From Corynebacterium sp. 122RC1 (GTDB lineage: Bacteria; Actinomycetota; Actinomycetes; Mycobacteriales; Mycobacteriaceae): a stretch of DNA of 64,000 nt. How positions within the stretch are numbered: position 1 is the first letter of the stretch; each line of letters begins with the position of its first letter. Of the stretch, positions 1 to 9,879 are shown one piece after another. A program made the translations under genes and the position numbers. A model generated the notes under the pieces. It made no database searches and was not told where the DNA came from. It saw only the letters and a list, made by a program, of their open reading frames with translations. The stretch spans positions 62,001-126,000 of the forward strand of contig NZ_JANIKD010000003.1 of NCBI RefSeq assembly GCF_024580955.1. Direction: 5' to 3'.

Positions 1-2
1 GC

Positions 3-1400
3 ATCCTGGCGCAGGGCTGCCCCACGGTCCGGGCGGTAGTGTTCATTGGCACGCAGCCACTTGCCGACGCCGCGCAGTACATCCCAGGGCACATCGAATG
101 TCACCGCTACGAGGAGCTGCTGGACGCCCGCTCCACCGTATTTCGCTGGCCGGTGCAGGAGGAGCACACTGCGGCGGTGATTTGTTATTCCACGGGCACC
201 ACCGGCGCACCGAAGGGCGTGGTGTATTCACACCGGGCTCTGTACTTGCAATGCATGAACCTGCGCACCACGGACTCCTTGGCCGTGGCGCACGGACAGT
301 CTTTTCTGTGCTGTGTGCCGATTTACCACATCCTGAGCTGGTGTGTGCCGCTCGCAGCGTTCATGTCTGGCACCCCATTGGTGTTCCCCGGGGCGAATGT
401 CTCCGCACCGCGCCTGGCTGAGATTATTGCTACGGCGCTGCCGCGCGTCGCTAATGGTGTGCCCACGCTCTGGATTCAGTTGATGGTGCATTATATGCGG
501 ACTCCCCCTGAGCGCATGAGTCTGCAAGAAATCTATGTGGGCGGCTCTGCCGTGCCGCCGGTGCTCATTAGCCTGTGGGAGCAGCGCTACGGTGTAGACG
601 TGGTGCATGTGTGGGGTATGACGGAAACGCTTTCCATTGGTACCGTGGCCCGGCCACCCTCGGGTGTGTCCGGTGAGGCGCGCCAACGCTACCGCGAATC
701 CCAGGGCCGCTTCCCTGCCTCACTGGAATACCGCGTGGTTAACGACGGCGAAATTGTGAGTTCCACAGACAGGAACCAGGGTGAGATCCAGGTGCGCGGC
801 AACTGGGTGACCGGTCAGTACTACCACTCTCACTCCGAGGAACCGGGCGGCAGCGCCGCTGAGTTCCGCGCCAAACAGGTGGATGACGCCCCGGATCAGT
901 TCACCCCCGACGGCTGGCTGCGCACCGGCGATGTAGGATCCGTGACCAGCGACGGCTTCCTCACCATCCATGACCGCGCGCGCGACGTTATCCGTTCCGG
1001 CGGCGAATGGATCTACTCCACACTGCTGGAAAACGCCATCATGGCGGCAAGTGAAGTGGTGGAGGCCGCGGTGATTGGCTACCCAGACAAGAAATGGGTA
1101 GAACGCCCCCTGGCAGTGACCGTGCTCTCCCCTGGCGTTGAGCGATCCACCGCCACGGCCGAGGCGCTGAGGGACAAACTCCGCAGCGCTTTCCCCGCCT
1201 GGATGCTGCCCGAGTACTGGACTTTTGTGGATTCCATTGACAAGACCTCAGTGGGCAAGTTCGACAAAATTGATCTACGCACCCACCTTGCCGACGGCGA
1301 TTTCACCATCATCGCGCTGCAGGGCCCGGGGTCGCAGGAAGGCGCCCCCAGAGCGGGGGCTGCGGAGGCTGTGGAGGCTGTGGAGGCAACAGAAGACTAA
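3..1400 (+). CDS. Acyl-CoA synthetase / AMP-dependent ligase, 5' end outside the window
   Basis: Adenylate-forming enzyme that activates a carboxylic acid, probably a medium- or long-chain fatty acid, to its CoA thioester with ATP. The frame is open to the window edge, so the true start lies upstream; about 100 N-terminal residues of the usual ~540 are missing. Visible motifs are the P-loop-like YSTGTTGAPKG, the WGMTE adenine-binding segment, and GWLRTGDVG followed by the hinge RDVIRSGGEWI. The near-C-terminal catalytic Lys is in KTSVGKFDK. The last ~25 residues are a low-complexity Ala/Glu/Val tail. The gene is convergent with thrB and separated from it by a perfect hairpin. The substrate cannot be read from the sequence. 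Confidence 0.93.
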   Translation: MLAQGCPTVRAVVFIGTQPLADAAQYIPGHIECHRYEELLDARSTVFRWPVQEEHTAAVICYSTGTTGAPKGVVYSHRALYLQCMNLRTTDSLAVAHGQSFLCCVPIYHILSWCVPLAAFMSGTPLVFPGANVSAPRLAEIIATALPRVANGVPTLWIQLMVHYMRTPPERMSLQEIYVGGSAVPPVLISLWEQRYGVDVVHVWGMTETLSIGTVARPPSGVSGEARQRYRESQGRFPASLEYRVVNDGEIVSSTDRNQGEIQVRGNWVTGQYYHSHSEEPGGSAAEFRAKQVDDAPDQFTPDGWLRTGDVGSVTSDGFLTIHDRARDVIRSGGEWIYSTLLENAIMAASEVVEAAVIGYPDKKWVERPLAVTVLSPGVERSTATAEALRDKLRSAFPAWMLPEYWTFVDSIDKTSVGKFDKIDLRTHLADGDFTIIALQGPGSQEGAPRAGAAEAVEAVEATED

Positions 1401-1413
1401 GCCCACCACAAGA

Positions 1414-1452
1414 ACGGAACCCCACCAGCAACGATGGCTGGTGGGGTTCCGT
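1414..1452. terminator. Bidirectional hairpin between the acyl-CoA ligase and thrB
   Basis: A perfect 16-bp inverted repeat (arms 1414-1429 and 1437-1452, arm ACGGAACCCCACCAGC) with a 7-nt loop lies between two convergent stop codons. There is no strong U tract on either side, but position and stem strength fit a shared transcription terminator. Confidence 0.8.
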
Positions 1453-1477
1453 GTAGCTCGCTTCCCTTGAGGCGGGC

Positions 1478-2404
1478 TTACTTGAGCACCTTCACCTCAA
1501 CGGGGCCGGCTACCTCAAGCGGGAGCACCCGAATGCCTTGCTCGCGTGCTTCGTCCAGCAGACTCTGGGCCACGTCTTCCGTGCCAAGCACCATGATGGT
1601 TGGGCCTGCGCCGGAAAGGTAGGCGGCGTACCCGCGGTTGCGCAGGCGGTTCACCCACTCGGCGGTCACGGGCATCACGTCTGCGCGGTACGGCTGGTGG
1701 AGGCGATCGCGGGTGCCCTCCCACAACAGCGAAGGGTCTTGCTGCAACGCTACGGTCATCACCGCGCAGCGGGACACATTGAAGCGGGCATCCAGGTGCG
1801 TGATGTCAGTAGGCAGCACGCGACGCACCGCCTCTGTGGAAACGTGGAAAGAAGGTACAAGCGCTAACGCCTTGATGTCCGAGTGAACCGGGATGTTCAC
1901 CGCCTTGAACTGCGGTTCGGTGCGGCCATCCACTGGCACCTCAGTCCAGGAAACCACCGCGCCGCCAAGCACAGAGGCGCCAGCGTTGTCCGGGTGGCCT
2001 TCAAAAGCGGAAGAAAGCTGCACCACCTGGGCGTCACTCAGTGGGAACCCGGCGAGCCCATTCGCCGCAGCCACGCCAGCTACCGCCGCCGCGGCGGAAG
2101 ACCCGAGGCCGCGGGACTGAGGAATGTTGTTGTGGCAGACCACGCGCAGCCCTGGCGCGTGGACGTCGGCAGCCGCCAAACCTGAGCGGATTGCCTTCAC
2201 AACCAAGTGCGAACCATCCAGAGGCAGCTCGCCCTGGCCCTCACCGAAGACCTCCACCTCAAGGCCAGAGGCGATGACTTCCACCTCAACCGTGTCATAA
2301 ATGCCCACGGCAAGGCCGAGCGTGTCAAAACCGGGGCCAAGGTTCGCGCTGGAACCCGGGACGGTCACGGAAACTTTTTTGCCTACAGAAAGCTCAACGG
2401 CCAT
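1478..2404 (-). CDS. thrB: Homoserine kinase
   Basis: Phosphorylates L-homoserine to O-phosphohomoserine with ATP, the committed step to threonine. It is a GHMP-family kinase of 308 residues, a normal length. The N-terminal segment [16 protein letters not shown] is typical of ThrB, the ATP-binding loop [16 protein letters not shown] is the GHMP motif, and [10 protein letters not shown] near the C-terminus is the third GHMP motif. Its ATG lies 4 nt downstream of the hom stop codon on the same strand, so the pair forms the hom-thrB operon known from Corynebacterium glutamicum and is probably translationally coupled. The 3' end faces the 1414-1452 hairpin. Confidence 0.97.
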   Translation of the reverse strand: MAVELSVGKKVSVTVPGSSANLGPGFDTLGLAVGIYDTVEVEVIASGLEVEVFGEGQGELPLDGSHLVVKAIRSGLAAADVHAPGLRVVCHNNIPQSRGLGSSAAAAVAGVAAANGLAGFPLSDAQVVQLSSAFEGHPDNAGASVLGGAVVSWTEVPVDGRTEPQFKAVNIPVHSDIKALALVPSFHVSTEAVRRVLPTDITHLDARFNVSRCAVMTVALQQDPSLLWEGTRDRLHQPYRADVMPVTAEWVNRLRNRGYAAYLSGAGPTIMVLGTEDVAQSLLDEAREQGIRVLPLEVAGPVEVKVLK

Positions 2405-2408
2405 CGGT

Positions 2409-3755
2409 CTACTCGCTTACCAAACGGATAACGGAATTGACGTGCTTCACATAGTCAGCCTTGGCGATAACCTCCACAGTCTGCGCCAACTCGCGCTCTG
2501 TGGCGGTGTGGGTGACCACGATCAGGCGCGCGCCGCCGTTCTTCTCCTCTTGACGCAGGGTGCGCAGGGAAACGCCGTGCTCAGCAAAGGTTTTTGCCAG
2601 CTCGGCGAGCACGCCCACACGGTCTTCGATCTCCAGGTCAATGTGGTAGCGGGTTGGAACGTCGCCGAAGCTCGCGATTGGCAGGTTCGCGTAAGTGGAC
2701 TCCCCTGGCGCACGGCCACCGGTGACCTTGTTGCGTGCTGCACCCACGATGTCACCAAGTACAGCCGATGCGGTTGGGTTACCACCTGCACCGTTGCCGT
2801 AGAACATCAGGCGGCCAGCGGCCTCTGCCTCCACGAACACTGCGTTGAAGGACTTGGACACGCTCGCCAAAGGGTGCTCGCGGGGGACCAAGGTTGGGTG
2901 GACGCGGGCGGAGACGAACTCATTGCCATCGGCATCCTTGAGGCGCTCACAAATGGCCAGCAGCTTGATGGTGTACCCTGCGGACTTCGCAGCCTCGATG
3001 TCATCAGCGGTGATTTTGGTGATGCCCTCGCAGAACACATCATCCGCGGTCACGCGGGTGTGGAAGGCCAAGGATGCCAAGATGGCGGCTTTCGACGCCG
3101 CATCGTGGCCCTCAACGTCAGCGGTTGGGTCTGCCTCCGCGTAGCCCAGGCGCGTTGCCTCTGCGAGCATGTCATCGTAGGAAGCGCCGGTGGAATCCAT
3201 GGCGTCCAGGATGAAGTTGGTGGTGCCGTTCACGATGCCTGCTACGGACTGCACCTGGTCACCAGCCAGAGAACGGCGCAGCGGGCCAACCACAGGAATA
3301 GCGGCCGCAACAGCAGCCTCGAAGTAGAGGTCCACACCGGACTCTTCCGCTGCCTGTGCCAGCTCCTCGGAGTGTGCCGCAACCAGAGCCTTGTTTGCGG
3401 TGACCACGGACTTGCCACCTCGCAGTGCGCCCAGAACCAGCTCACGGGGGTAATCAATGCCACCGATGACTTCCACCACCAGGTCAACGTCGGAACGCGC
3501 GATCAGTGCGCGGGCGTCATCGGTGAGCAGGCCCAGCTCATCAGCCAGGGACCCCTTGTGCTTTTCCACATTGGAAACCGCCACGCCGCGCACTGCTACC
3601 TCGGCGCCGATGCGGTGGAAGAATGCATCAGCGTTTTCATGCATGAGGCGCAACACCTGCGAACCCACGGTGCCGTAGCCAAGAATCGCAATACCAACCT
3701 GGGAGGTGGAAACGGCGCCTGTGGCGGCACTATTGGGAGCAGAAGTAGCAGTCAT
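2409..3755 (-). CDS. hom: Homoserine dehydrogenase
   Basis: Reduces L-aspartate 4-semialdehyde to L-homoserine with NAD(P)H, at the branch towards threonine, isoleucine and methionine. The 448 residues hold an N-terminal Rossmann fold (GYGTVGSQV), the central catalytic domain ([11 protein letters not shown] and [19 protein letters not shown]), and a C-terminal ACT domain of about 80 residues starting near [14 protein letters not shown]. This ACT domain is the site of threonine feedback control in the corynebacterial enzyme. An RBS (GAAGGATCACC) precedes the ATG. hom is followed at once by thrB. Its promoter region holds two palindromes with the same core, described separately. Confidence 0.97.
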   Translation of the reverse strand: MTATSAPNSAATGAVSTSQVGIAILGYGTVGSQVLRLMHENADAFFHRIGAEVAVRGVAVSNVEKHKGSLADELGLLTDDARALIARSDVDLVVEVIGGIDYPRELVLGALRGGKSVVTANKALVAAHSEELAQAAEESGVDLYFEAAVAAAIPVVGPLRRSLAGDQVQSVAGIVNGTTNFILDAMDSTGASYDDMLAEATRLGYAEADPTADVEGHDAASKAAILASLAFHTRVTADDVFCEGITKITADDIEAAKSAGYTIKLLAICERLKDADGNEFVSARVHPTLVPREHPLASVSKSFNAVFVEAEAAGRLMFYGNGAGGNPTASAVLGDIVGAARNKVTGGRAPGESTYANLPIASFGDVPTRYHIDLEIEDRVGVLAELAKTFAEHGVSLRTLRQEEKNGGARLIVVTHTATERELAQTVEVIAKADYVKHVNSVIRLVSE

Positions 3756-3990
3756 GGTGATCCTTCATTCGAGTTAACTGCCTCCCCGCGCTGCGCAAGG
3801 GAAAACCATTCGCAGTGAGGGGACGCATTGTTGAACGGGGGTTTTCAACTGGATTTCAACAACGGTGAAACAACAAATATGGTGCATGCACCCGCGGCTA
3901 ACACAAAATTTGCGCTGCGGGTTATGAAATTAAGAGTGTACTGCATGCAGCGAAAACCGCGAATTATGCGGGGGATGCGGCCTCAATTTC
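3756..3990 (-). promoter_or_regulatory. hom promoter region with two TGCATGCA-core palindromes
   Basis: Non-coding gap between the lysA stop and the hom start, read on the minus strand. A candidate -10 (TACACT, 3935-3940) has a 17-bp spacer and a weak -35 (TTCGCG). The spacer carries the perfect palindrome CTGCATGCAG (3941-3950), directly next to the -10. A second perfect palindrome, GGTGCATGCACC (3881-3892), lies about 40 nt downstream of the predicted start point. Both share the 8-bp core TGCATGCA, which suggests paired operators. No McbR-type site was seen. Confidence 0.45.
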
Positions 3991-5322
3991 TCAATTGCAA
4001 GCCTCAAGCGCAATCAAGTCCTCAACGGTCTGCCTGCGCAGCATGAGTTCCGCCTTCCCGCCGCGCACGCTCACCACCGCAGGTTTAGTCATCATGTTGT
4101 AATTGCTGCTCATGGCGTAGCAATAGGCGCCCGTCGCAGCCAGAGCCACCAGGTCCCCTTCCACGAGGTCCTGAGGAAGGTCGGCATCGTTGATCAGGAT
4201 GTCGCCGCTTTCGCAGTGCGAACCGACGATCCGCGTTGGCACAGATTCTCCCTCTACAGTCCGTCCCACAGCGCGAACGTCGTACTGCGCCCCGTACAGC
4301 GCTGGGCGGATGTTGTCACTCATCCCCCCATCCACGGCCAGGTAGCGGCGTGTTTCGGTGTCGCTGATGTGCACGTCTTTCACGGTGCCCACGGTATACA
4401 CCGTCACGGTAGAAGGCCCAGCGATGGCCCGCCCAGGCTCCACCAACACCCGCGGCGGCGCCACACCGAGCTCCTCCGCTTCCGTGCACACTGCCTTCAG
4501 CAAGTCCTGAGCTACTGCATCCACGTCCAAAGGTTGCTCGTCCTCGGTGTAAGCAATTCCGTAGCCACCACCGAGGTCCAGCAGCTCCAGGTCCACGCCT
4601 AGTGAGTAATGGATTTCTCGTTGCAGCCCCAGCACGCGTTGCGCCGCCAACTTGAAGCCTTCCGCATCAAAGACCTGCGAACCCACGTGGCAGTGCAGGC
4701 CAACCAGCTTCAATCCTGGCAATTCGATGGCCGCCTTGGCCGCCGCGTAGGCAGAGCCAGACGTCAAGGAGAAGCCAAACTTTTGATCCTCGTGGCTGGT
4801 GGCAATGAATTCATGGGTGTGGGCCTCGATGCCAGGCTTCACGCGGACCAGCACCTCCTGCTCCTTGCCCAGTTCCTGCGCCACCTGCGCCAAACGGTGC
4901 AGTTCAGTGTGGGAATCCAGCACCACATGGCCCACGCCCTCGGCAACGATGGTGCGCAGGAAGTCCTCTTCCTTGTTGTTTCCGTGCGCGGTGATGCGCT
5001 GAGCAGGGAACCCCGCTCGTAGGGCCACCTGTAGCTCGCCGAGCGAAGCAACGTCCAAGTTCAGCCCCTCTTCTTCCACCCACTTGGCAATCCGCATACT
5101 CAAGAACGCTTTGGAGGCGTAGTGCACGTTCTCCGCGCCGCCAAAGGCTCGCGCCATCGCCCTGCAGCGGCTTCGGAAATCATCCTCGTCCACCACAAAC
5201 AGCGGGGTTCCGTACTCGGCGGCCAGATCAGCGAGCCCCACGCCGCCAATCTGCACCTGCCCTTCCACTCGCTGCGCGCCAATGGGCCACACGTGCGCGG
5301 GGATGGTGTTGAAGTCAGTCAT
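3991..5322 (-). CDS. lysA: Diaminopimelate decarboxylase
   Basis: PLP-dependent alanine-racemase-fold enzyme that decarboxylates meso-diaminopimelate to L-lysine, the last lysine step. It has 443 residues, the usual length. The PLP lysine lies in [10 protein letters not shown] (about residue 70). HGNNKE, the glycine-rich phosphate-binding loop [15 protein letters not shown] and the C-terminal CESGDIL and [10 protein letters not shown] segments are all present. It lies 118 nt downstream of argS on the same strand, the argS-lysA order known from C. glutamicum, and upstream of hom. The argS-lysA gap holds a hairpin that may reduce readthrough. Confidence 0.97.
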   Translation of the reverse strand: MTDFNTIPAHVWPIGAQRVEGQVQIGGVGLADLAAEYGTPLFVVDEDDFRSRCRAMARAFGGAENVHYASKAFLSMRIAKWVEEEGLNLDVASLGELQVALRAGFPAQRITAHGNNKEEDFLRTIVAEGVGHVVLDSHTELHRLAQVAQELGKEQEVLVRVKPGIEAHTHEFIATSHEDQKFGFSLTSGSAYAAAKAAIELPGLKLVGLHCHVGSQVFDAEGFKLAAQRVLGLQREIHYSLGVDLELLDLGGGYGIAYTEDEQPLDVDAVAQDLLKAVCTEAEELGVAPPRVLVEPGRAIAGPSTVTVYTVGTVKDVHISDTETRRYLAVDGGMSDNIRPALYGAQYDVRAVGRTVEGESVPTRIVGSHCESGDILINDADLPQDLVEGDLVALAATGAYCYAMSSNYNMMTKPAVVSVRGGKAELMLRRQTVEDLIALEACN

Positions 5323-5389
5323 AGTGGTGCGGGCTCTCCCTTGATCAGTGGGCGCGGAATGGAGTTGCGGTTGGAATTTGGCTGAACCA

Positions 5390-5435
5390 CGCCCCCAAGG
5401 TCCAAGGCTTTAGAAGGCGCGGCTGCTTGGGGGCG
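5390..5435 (-). terminator. Stem-loop between argS and lysA
   Basis: Inverted repeat with arms CGCCCCCAAG (5390-5399) and CTTGGGGGCG (5426-5435), starting just after the argS stop codon on the minus strand. No U tract follows, so it may be a partial terminator or an mRNA-stability element within the argS-lysA operon. Confidence 0.5.
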
Positions 5436-5440
5436 TTTCA

Positions 5441-7135
5441 TTACATACGCTCAGGAGCGCTCACACCGACCAAGCCCAGGGCATTTGCCAGCACCTGGCG
5501 GGTTGCGGCTGCAAGCGCCAAACGGGCGGTGTGGATTGGCTCAGCCTGCTCGCCCTGCTTTGGCAGGATCTGGCAGGAATCGTAAAAGCGGTGGAAGGTA
5601 CCAGCCAGCTCCTCAGCGTAGCGGGCAACGCGGTGAGGTTCGCGCAGATCAGCAGCGCCCTTCACCACGGCCGGGAACTCGCCGAGGGTGCGGATCAGAT
5701 CGCCCTCACGCTCGTGCACGAGCAGACTGAGGTCAAGTTCCGCCCCGGCGGCAGCACCGGCGCCGGCACCGGCATCGGAGTTTTCTACGCCCAAGCCAAG
5801 CTCAGCCGCCTTACGCGCAATGGAGCACAGCCGAGCGTGGCCGTATTGCACGTAGTACACCGGGTTATCCGAGCTCTGGGATTCCCACAGCGCCAAATCA
5901 ATGTCCAGGGAAGAGTCCACGGAGGAACGCACCAACGCATAGCGAGCGCCGTCCACGCCGATAGCCTCCACCAGGTCATCCAGGGTGATCACGGTGCCGG
6001 CACGCTTGGACATCCTCACTGCCTTGCCGTCGCGGACCAGGTTCACCATTTGGCCAATGAGCACCTCCACGCGGGAGGGGTCATAGCCCATCGCTGCTGC
6101 TGCCGCCCGCAGGCGTGAAATGTAGCCGTGGTGGTCTGCGCCCAGCATGTAAATGGCCAGGGTGTGGCCCCGGTCGAACTTGTTCGCCACATACGCAATG
6201 TCACCGGCAATGTACGCGGCATCGCCGTCAGACTTGATTACCACGCGGTCTTTGTCATCCCCGTAGTTGGAGGAACGCAACCACCAGGCACCCTCAGATT
6301 CGTAAAGGTTTCCATTTTCTTTCAGCTTGTTCACGGCCGATTCCACTGCCCCGGACTCGAACAGGGAGTTTTCGTGGAAATACACGTCAAAGTCCACGCC
6401 GAACTCATGCAGGGTGGTCTTGATGTGATCGAAAATGATCTGCACTCCGGTGGCGCGGAACGCCTCAGCCTTCTCATCCTCGGGCAGGTCCAGCACACCT
6501 GGATTTGCGGCAAGTACCTGCTGCGCGATGTCCTGGATGTAGGCACCGCCATAGCCGTCTTCGGGAGTAGGCTCACCCTGCGCTGCGGCGATCAAGGAGT
6601 TGGTGTAGCGGTCAATCTGCCGGCCGTGGTCATTGAAGTAGTACTCACGGGTCACCTTCGCGCCTTGTGCTTCCAACACGCGGCCAAGTGAGTCGCCCAC
6701 CGCGGCCCAGCGGGTACCACCAAGGTGGATGGGGCCGGTTGGGTTGGCAGAGACGAACTCGAGGTTTATCACTTCCCCACTCAAATCAGTGGAGTGACCA
6801 TAGTTGCTCCCTGCTTCCAGCACCTTGGCCACGATTTCACCCTGCGCCGCGGCAGCCAGGCGAATGTTCAAAAAACCAGGACCCGCAATTTCAGCGGATT
6901 CAATCTCCTCGCGCTGCGCCAGCTCATCAGCCAAAAGCTGAGCCAACTCTCGCGGATTCATCCCCACCTTTTTTGCAACCTGGAGGGCAATGTTCGTGGC
7001 GTAATCGCCGTGCTCAGGGTTGCGCGGACGCTCCACCACAACCGTCTCCGGCAGCGCGGCGACATCCAAGCCGCGGGCAGCAAACACCTGCGCGGCAGAC
7101 GTGGAAATGAGTTGAGAAAGATCTGCTGGGGTCAT
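5441..7135 (-). CDS. argS: Arginyl-tRNA synthetase
   Basis: Class I aminoacyl-tRNA synthetase that charges tRNA-Arg. The 564 residues are close to the family norm of ~550-580. The N-terminal Arg-tRNA-synthetase domain is followed by the HIGH-type signature ([16 protein letters not shown], about residues 130-145), the KMSKS equivalent VRMSKRAGT, and the C-terminal DALR anticodon-binding domain, which has an Ala/Gly-rich insertion ([10 protein letters not shown]). First gene of the argS-lysA-hom-thrB cluster on the minus strand. A tRNA-Arg(CCG) gene lies about 5.8 kb away, but there is no sign of a link. Confidence 0.97.
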   Translation of the reverse strand: MTPADLSQLISTSAAQVFAARGLDVAALPETVVVERPRNPEHGDYATNIALQVAKKVGMNPRELAQLLADELAQREEIESAEIAGPGFLNIRLAAAAQGEIVAKVLEAGSNYGHSTDLSGEVINLEFVSANPTGPIHLGGTRWAAVGDSLGRVLEAQGAKVTREYYFNDHGRQIDRYTNSLIAAAQGEPTPEDGYGGAYIQDIAQQVLAANPGVLDLPEDEKAEAFRATGVQIIFDHIKTTLHEFGVDFDVYFHENSLFESGAVESAVNKLKENGNLYESEGAWWLRSSNYGDDKDRVVIKSDGDAAYIAGDIAYVANKFDRGHTLAIYMLGADHHGYISRLRAAAAAMGYDPSRVEVLIGQMVNLVRDGKAVRMSKRAGTVITLDDLVEAIGVDGARYALVRSSVDSSLDIDLALWESQSSDNPVYYVQYGHARLCSIARKAAELGLGVENSDAGAGAGAAAGAELDLSLLVHEREGDLIRTLGEFPAVVKGAADLREPHRVARYAEELAGTFHRFYDSCQILPKQGEQAEPIHTARLALAAATRQVLANALGLVGVSAPERM

Positions 7136-7293
7136 AAGGAGCTAGTTTAGCCCACAGGCTCAAACCCAGTTGACTCAAGCCAACCTCAAGCCAACACAGT
7201 CGTGCCAGTTGGACCCCTGCACCTGCATGCCGCACCGCCGCGCGAGCGCCGTGCCCCCTTGGGGCGCTGGCGGCGTCGGCACCGCTGCTGGTT
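7136..7293 (-). other. Gap with GC-rich stem-loop downstream of lldP
   Basis: 158 nt between the lldP stop and the argS start. It holds a GC-rich inverted repeat (about 7236-7274; CGCCGC and AGCGCC arms pairing with GGCGCT and GCGGCG) that could end lldP transcription, although no U tract is visible on the minus strand. The argS promoter must also lie here; I could not place its -10 with confidence. Confidence 0.35.
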
Positions 7294-8946
7294 TTAGCCC
7301 ACTACCATCCAGCCGAGGACCGGCGTGGACTGCAGGTACACCAGGATGCAGAGGTACAACAGCAGGCCCAGGGAGTATTTCCATACCTCGGACATGATCA
7401 CGCGCTCGCCGTTTTGCATCCCGGTGGCGTTGGCGGCAATGGCCAGGGTTTGCGGGCTCATCATCTTGCCAAGGGTGGCACCGGCGGTGTTCGCACCAAC
7501 CAGCAGCGTTGGGCTCACGCCCACCTGACCTGCGGTGGTGGCCTGCATCTGGGCAAACAGGGCGTTTGCGGATGTCGCGGACCCTGTGACCCATGTGCCC
7601 AACCAGCCAAGGACTGGGGAAAGTAACGGGAAGATCGCCCCGGTTGCTGCCAGGAACGCGCCGATGGAAGCGGTCTGTCCGGAAAGATTCATCACATAGG
7701 CCAGACCCATCACCGCGGCGATGGTGAGCGCGGAGAAACGCATCTTGTACGCGCCCTTGCCCAGGTGGCCGATGCCCTCGGCAAAGCTGATCGCGTACTT
7801 GCTGTTCTTGCCGGTGAACACGTAGACGCACAGGGTGATCAGGCCGCAGATCATGAGGATCGTGCCAGGCGTGGACAACCAGTTGAAGTTAAAGATGGTG
7901 TTGGTCACGGGTTCGCCTTCGGCGTTCACCACGGCACCGTGGGTGACCGGCCATTCCACGCGGATGTCGGTGGCTTTGAGCGCGGCGGGGATGTCCACAC
8001 CAAGGCGCCACAGGCTCGTGATGGAGAAGACCACCACGATGAGCAGGTACGGGAACAGCGCGAGGCCGGTCTGCTTGCCGCTGAGAACAATGGTTGCAGG
8101 GTCGATCTCCGAGGCCATCTCCTGCGGGGTGACCGGCTTCCATACGCGCAGGAACGCCACACCCACCGCGAGGGAAATAAGGCAGGCAACCACGTCCGTG
8201 AGCACAAAGGAGAAGTAATTGGAGGCGATGAACTGCCCACCACCAAAGCTCACGCCCAGCAGCAGCGCCATTGGCCACGTCTGGCGCATACCACGGACAC
8301 CGTCCATGATGAAGGCCAAGATGAACGGCACGATCAGCGCCACCAGAGACACCTGGCGCCCGGCCATCGCGGCAACCTGTTCACCTGGGATCTCCGCCAG
8401 CAAGCCGCCGGTAGCAACAGGGATGCCCATCGCACCGAATGCCACTGGAGAACAGTTCGCAACAAAGGTCACGAGCACAGCCTTGATGGGCTTGAGGCCA
8501 ATCGCCACCAACATGGCGGCCACAATCGCGATCGGGGCGCCAAATCCCGCAAGGGCCTCCAGGAGGCCGCCGAATGCGAAGCCGATCAACATGGCTTGCA
8601 CGCGCATGTCACCGCGGCCGATCTTGGAAAACACCGCGCGCAAATCATCAAAACGGCCGGTAGCTACTGTGAGATCGTAAATCCACACCGCCATCCAAAT
8701 GATGTACACAATCGGGAAGAGACCAAAGGCGGCGCCCTGCACAAATGCCATCAGGCTCAGCTCCGCGGGCATCCCAAACAGGAAGATCGCGGAGAGCAGT
8801 GCAACAACGGTGCTTGCCAGCGCCGACCAATGCGCCGGCCACTTGAGCACCATCAGGAACACAAAGAACGCCAGCAGCGGCACGATTGCTGTGGCGGCAC
8901 TTAAGCCCAGACTTCCCCCTACTGCGTTGGTTACCGCGGTAAACAT
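7294..8946 (-). CDS. lldP: L-lactate permease (LctP/LldP family)
   Basis: Secondary transporter of lactate across the cytoplasmic membrane, 550 residues with about 12-14 hydrophobic segments. Family segments are visible: GAAFGLFPIVYIIW, FGGLLEALAGFGAPIAI, the central LGWLGTWVTGSATSANALF, and VGANTAGATLGKMMSPQTLAIA. I place the start at 8946, where GGAGACGC precedes ATG; upstream in-frame codons lack membrane character. It is divergent from lutABC, which encodes the lactate-oxidising complex, so it is almost certainly the uptake partner. A large regulatory gap separates the two. Confidence 0.95.
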   Translation of the reverse strand: MFTAVTNAVGGSLGLSAATAIVPLLAFFVFLMVLKWPAHWSALASTVVALLSAIFLFGMPAELSLMAFVQGAAFGLFPIVYIIWMAVWIYDLTVATGRFDDLRAVFSKIGRGDMRVQAMLIGFAFGGLLEALAGFGAPIAIVAAMLVAIGLKPIKAVLVTFVANCSPVAFGAMGIPVATGGLLAEIPGEQVAAMAGRQVSLVALIVPFILAFIMDGVRGMRQTWPMALLLGVSFGGGQFIASNYFSFVLTDVVACLISLAVGVAFLRVWKPVTPQEMASEIDPATIVLSGKQTGLALFPYLLIVVVFSITSLWRLGVDIPAALKATDIRVEWPVTHGAVVNAEGEPVTNTIFNFNWLSTPGTILMICGLITLCVYVFTGKNSKYAISFAEGIGHLGKGAYKMRFSALTIAAVMGLAYVMNLSGQTASIGAFLAATGAIFPLLSPVLGWLGTWVTGSATSANALFAQMQATTAGQVGVSPTLLVGANTAGATLGKMMSPQTLAIAANATGMQNGERVIMSEVWKYSLGLLLYLCILVYLQSTPVLGWMVVG

Positions 8947-9879
8947 GCGTCTCCTTTCACAGGCGCCCACAGCGTCCCCCTCAAAACCAGCCGGTGTGCT
9001 GCGCGTGCGCGGGGCTTGACGGTGCGTTTCGACGCAGCCAAGACCCCAATTCACAGCGCTCCAGGGCGTGTTTCGGTGGAACGATCAAGCGCACTTTCCC
9101 GAGCGGAAATGCACTCCGTGTTCTGGCCTTTGGGGTGACCTTTGGGGCTGACCTCTTTCCAATCTGAGGATTTCAGAATCTCTGGGAGGTCGATTGGGGT
9201 GGATGTTCCGCTCCTCCAATGCACTTGGTAGCCTACGCGCTGTCTTTTAACTCACAACATTGCACAATTGTGCCCAATCCCACATTTTGGGCTTTTCGCT
9301 GGGATAGAACCACGTTGATACCTCGGGCGGGCCCACTATTTGGGTTCCACATTCCATCCAGCATGGAAAGCAAATCTGCTGGCAGGACACCTAATCGGGA
9401 ATCGCCGCAACCCGTTGCACGCAGTTTTCACACACGAAAAAGGTTATTTTGGTCACGCCTTTGGATTTTGCTTTCCCGTTCCCAAATACAGGTGTGAGAT
9501 TTTATACAACGGCGGAAGGCAATTCACGGGGACGTCGGCAATGCCCCATAGTGTGCAATTTTCTGGATGGATTCACCCCATTTCCCGCTACGGGCTGCAT
9601 CTGCGCTGCATAGCGCCGCAACGCTTCGATGAGGGCGCTTACCCGAACCGTTGAATACCCTTTCTCCGCCGTCCCCCATGAGCATTTCCACAACATTAAT
9701 GTTTTGTAATTGCCGCAGGTAGTGGCCGGTTTTTGCGGCGCAACACACTGGTTCGAACCGGTAGTATGGCAGCAGAAAGGCAAAGCACCTGCCGCGCACC
9801 CTACGAGGGAAATTTGCGTGACGGATTTATTTGCCGTTTACCCATTTTCCCAACGGACTAAGAAGGAGCCCCACCCATA
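8947..9879. other. Long divergent intergenic region between lldP and lutABC
   Basis: About 930 bp without a convincing gene; short open frames here have no recognisable family, no good RBS and atypical composition. It must hold both divergent promoters. Two clear palindromes stand out: GCACAATTGTGC (9262-9273, perfect) and ACTGGTTCGAACCGGT (9747-9762, one mismatch). The rest looks AT-richer than the flanking genes and I see nothing else in it. Confidence 0.6.
9732..9868 (+). promoter_or_regulatory. lutABC promoter and candidate operator
   Basis: A 16-bp near-palindrome, ACTGGTTCGAACCGGT (9747-9762), ends on the first base of a -10-like TAGTAT (9762-9767), so a bound repressor would block the promoter. 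An RBS (AAGGAG, 9863-9868) precedes the lutA ATG. GntR/FadR-type lactate regulators (LldR, LutR) bind short GGT-ACC palindromes, which fits, but the regulator gene is not in this window. Confidence 0.5.

Noticed and set aside
2301..3818. 505-codon open frame on the plus strand opposite hom
   Set aside because: It lies fully across hom and its 5' region on the other strand, has Cys/His/Val-rich composition without any domain, and is explained by high-GC codon bias.
7765..8904. 379-codon frame opposite lldP
   Set aside because: His/Arg/Asp-rich shadow of hydrophobic codons of the permease read in reverse; no RBS, no family.
9219..9799. Short frames in the lldP-lutA gap as possible genes
   Set aside because: No RBS at usable distance, no family pattern, and they overlap the predicted promoter and operator of lutABC.
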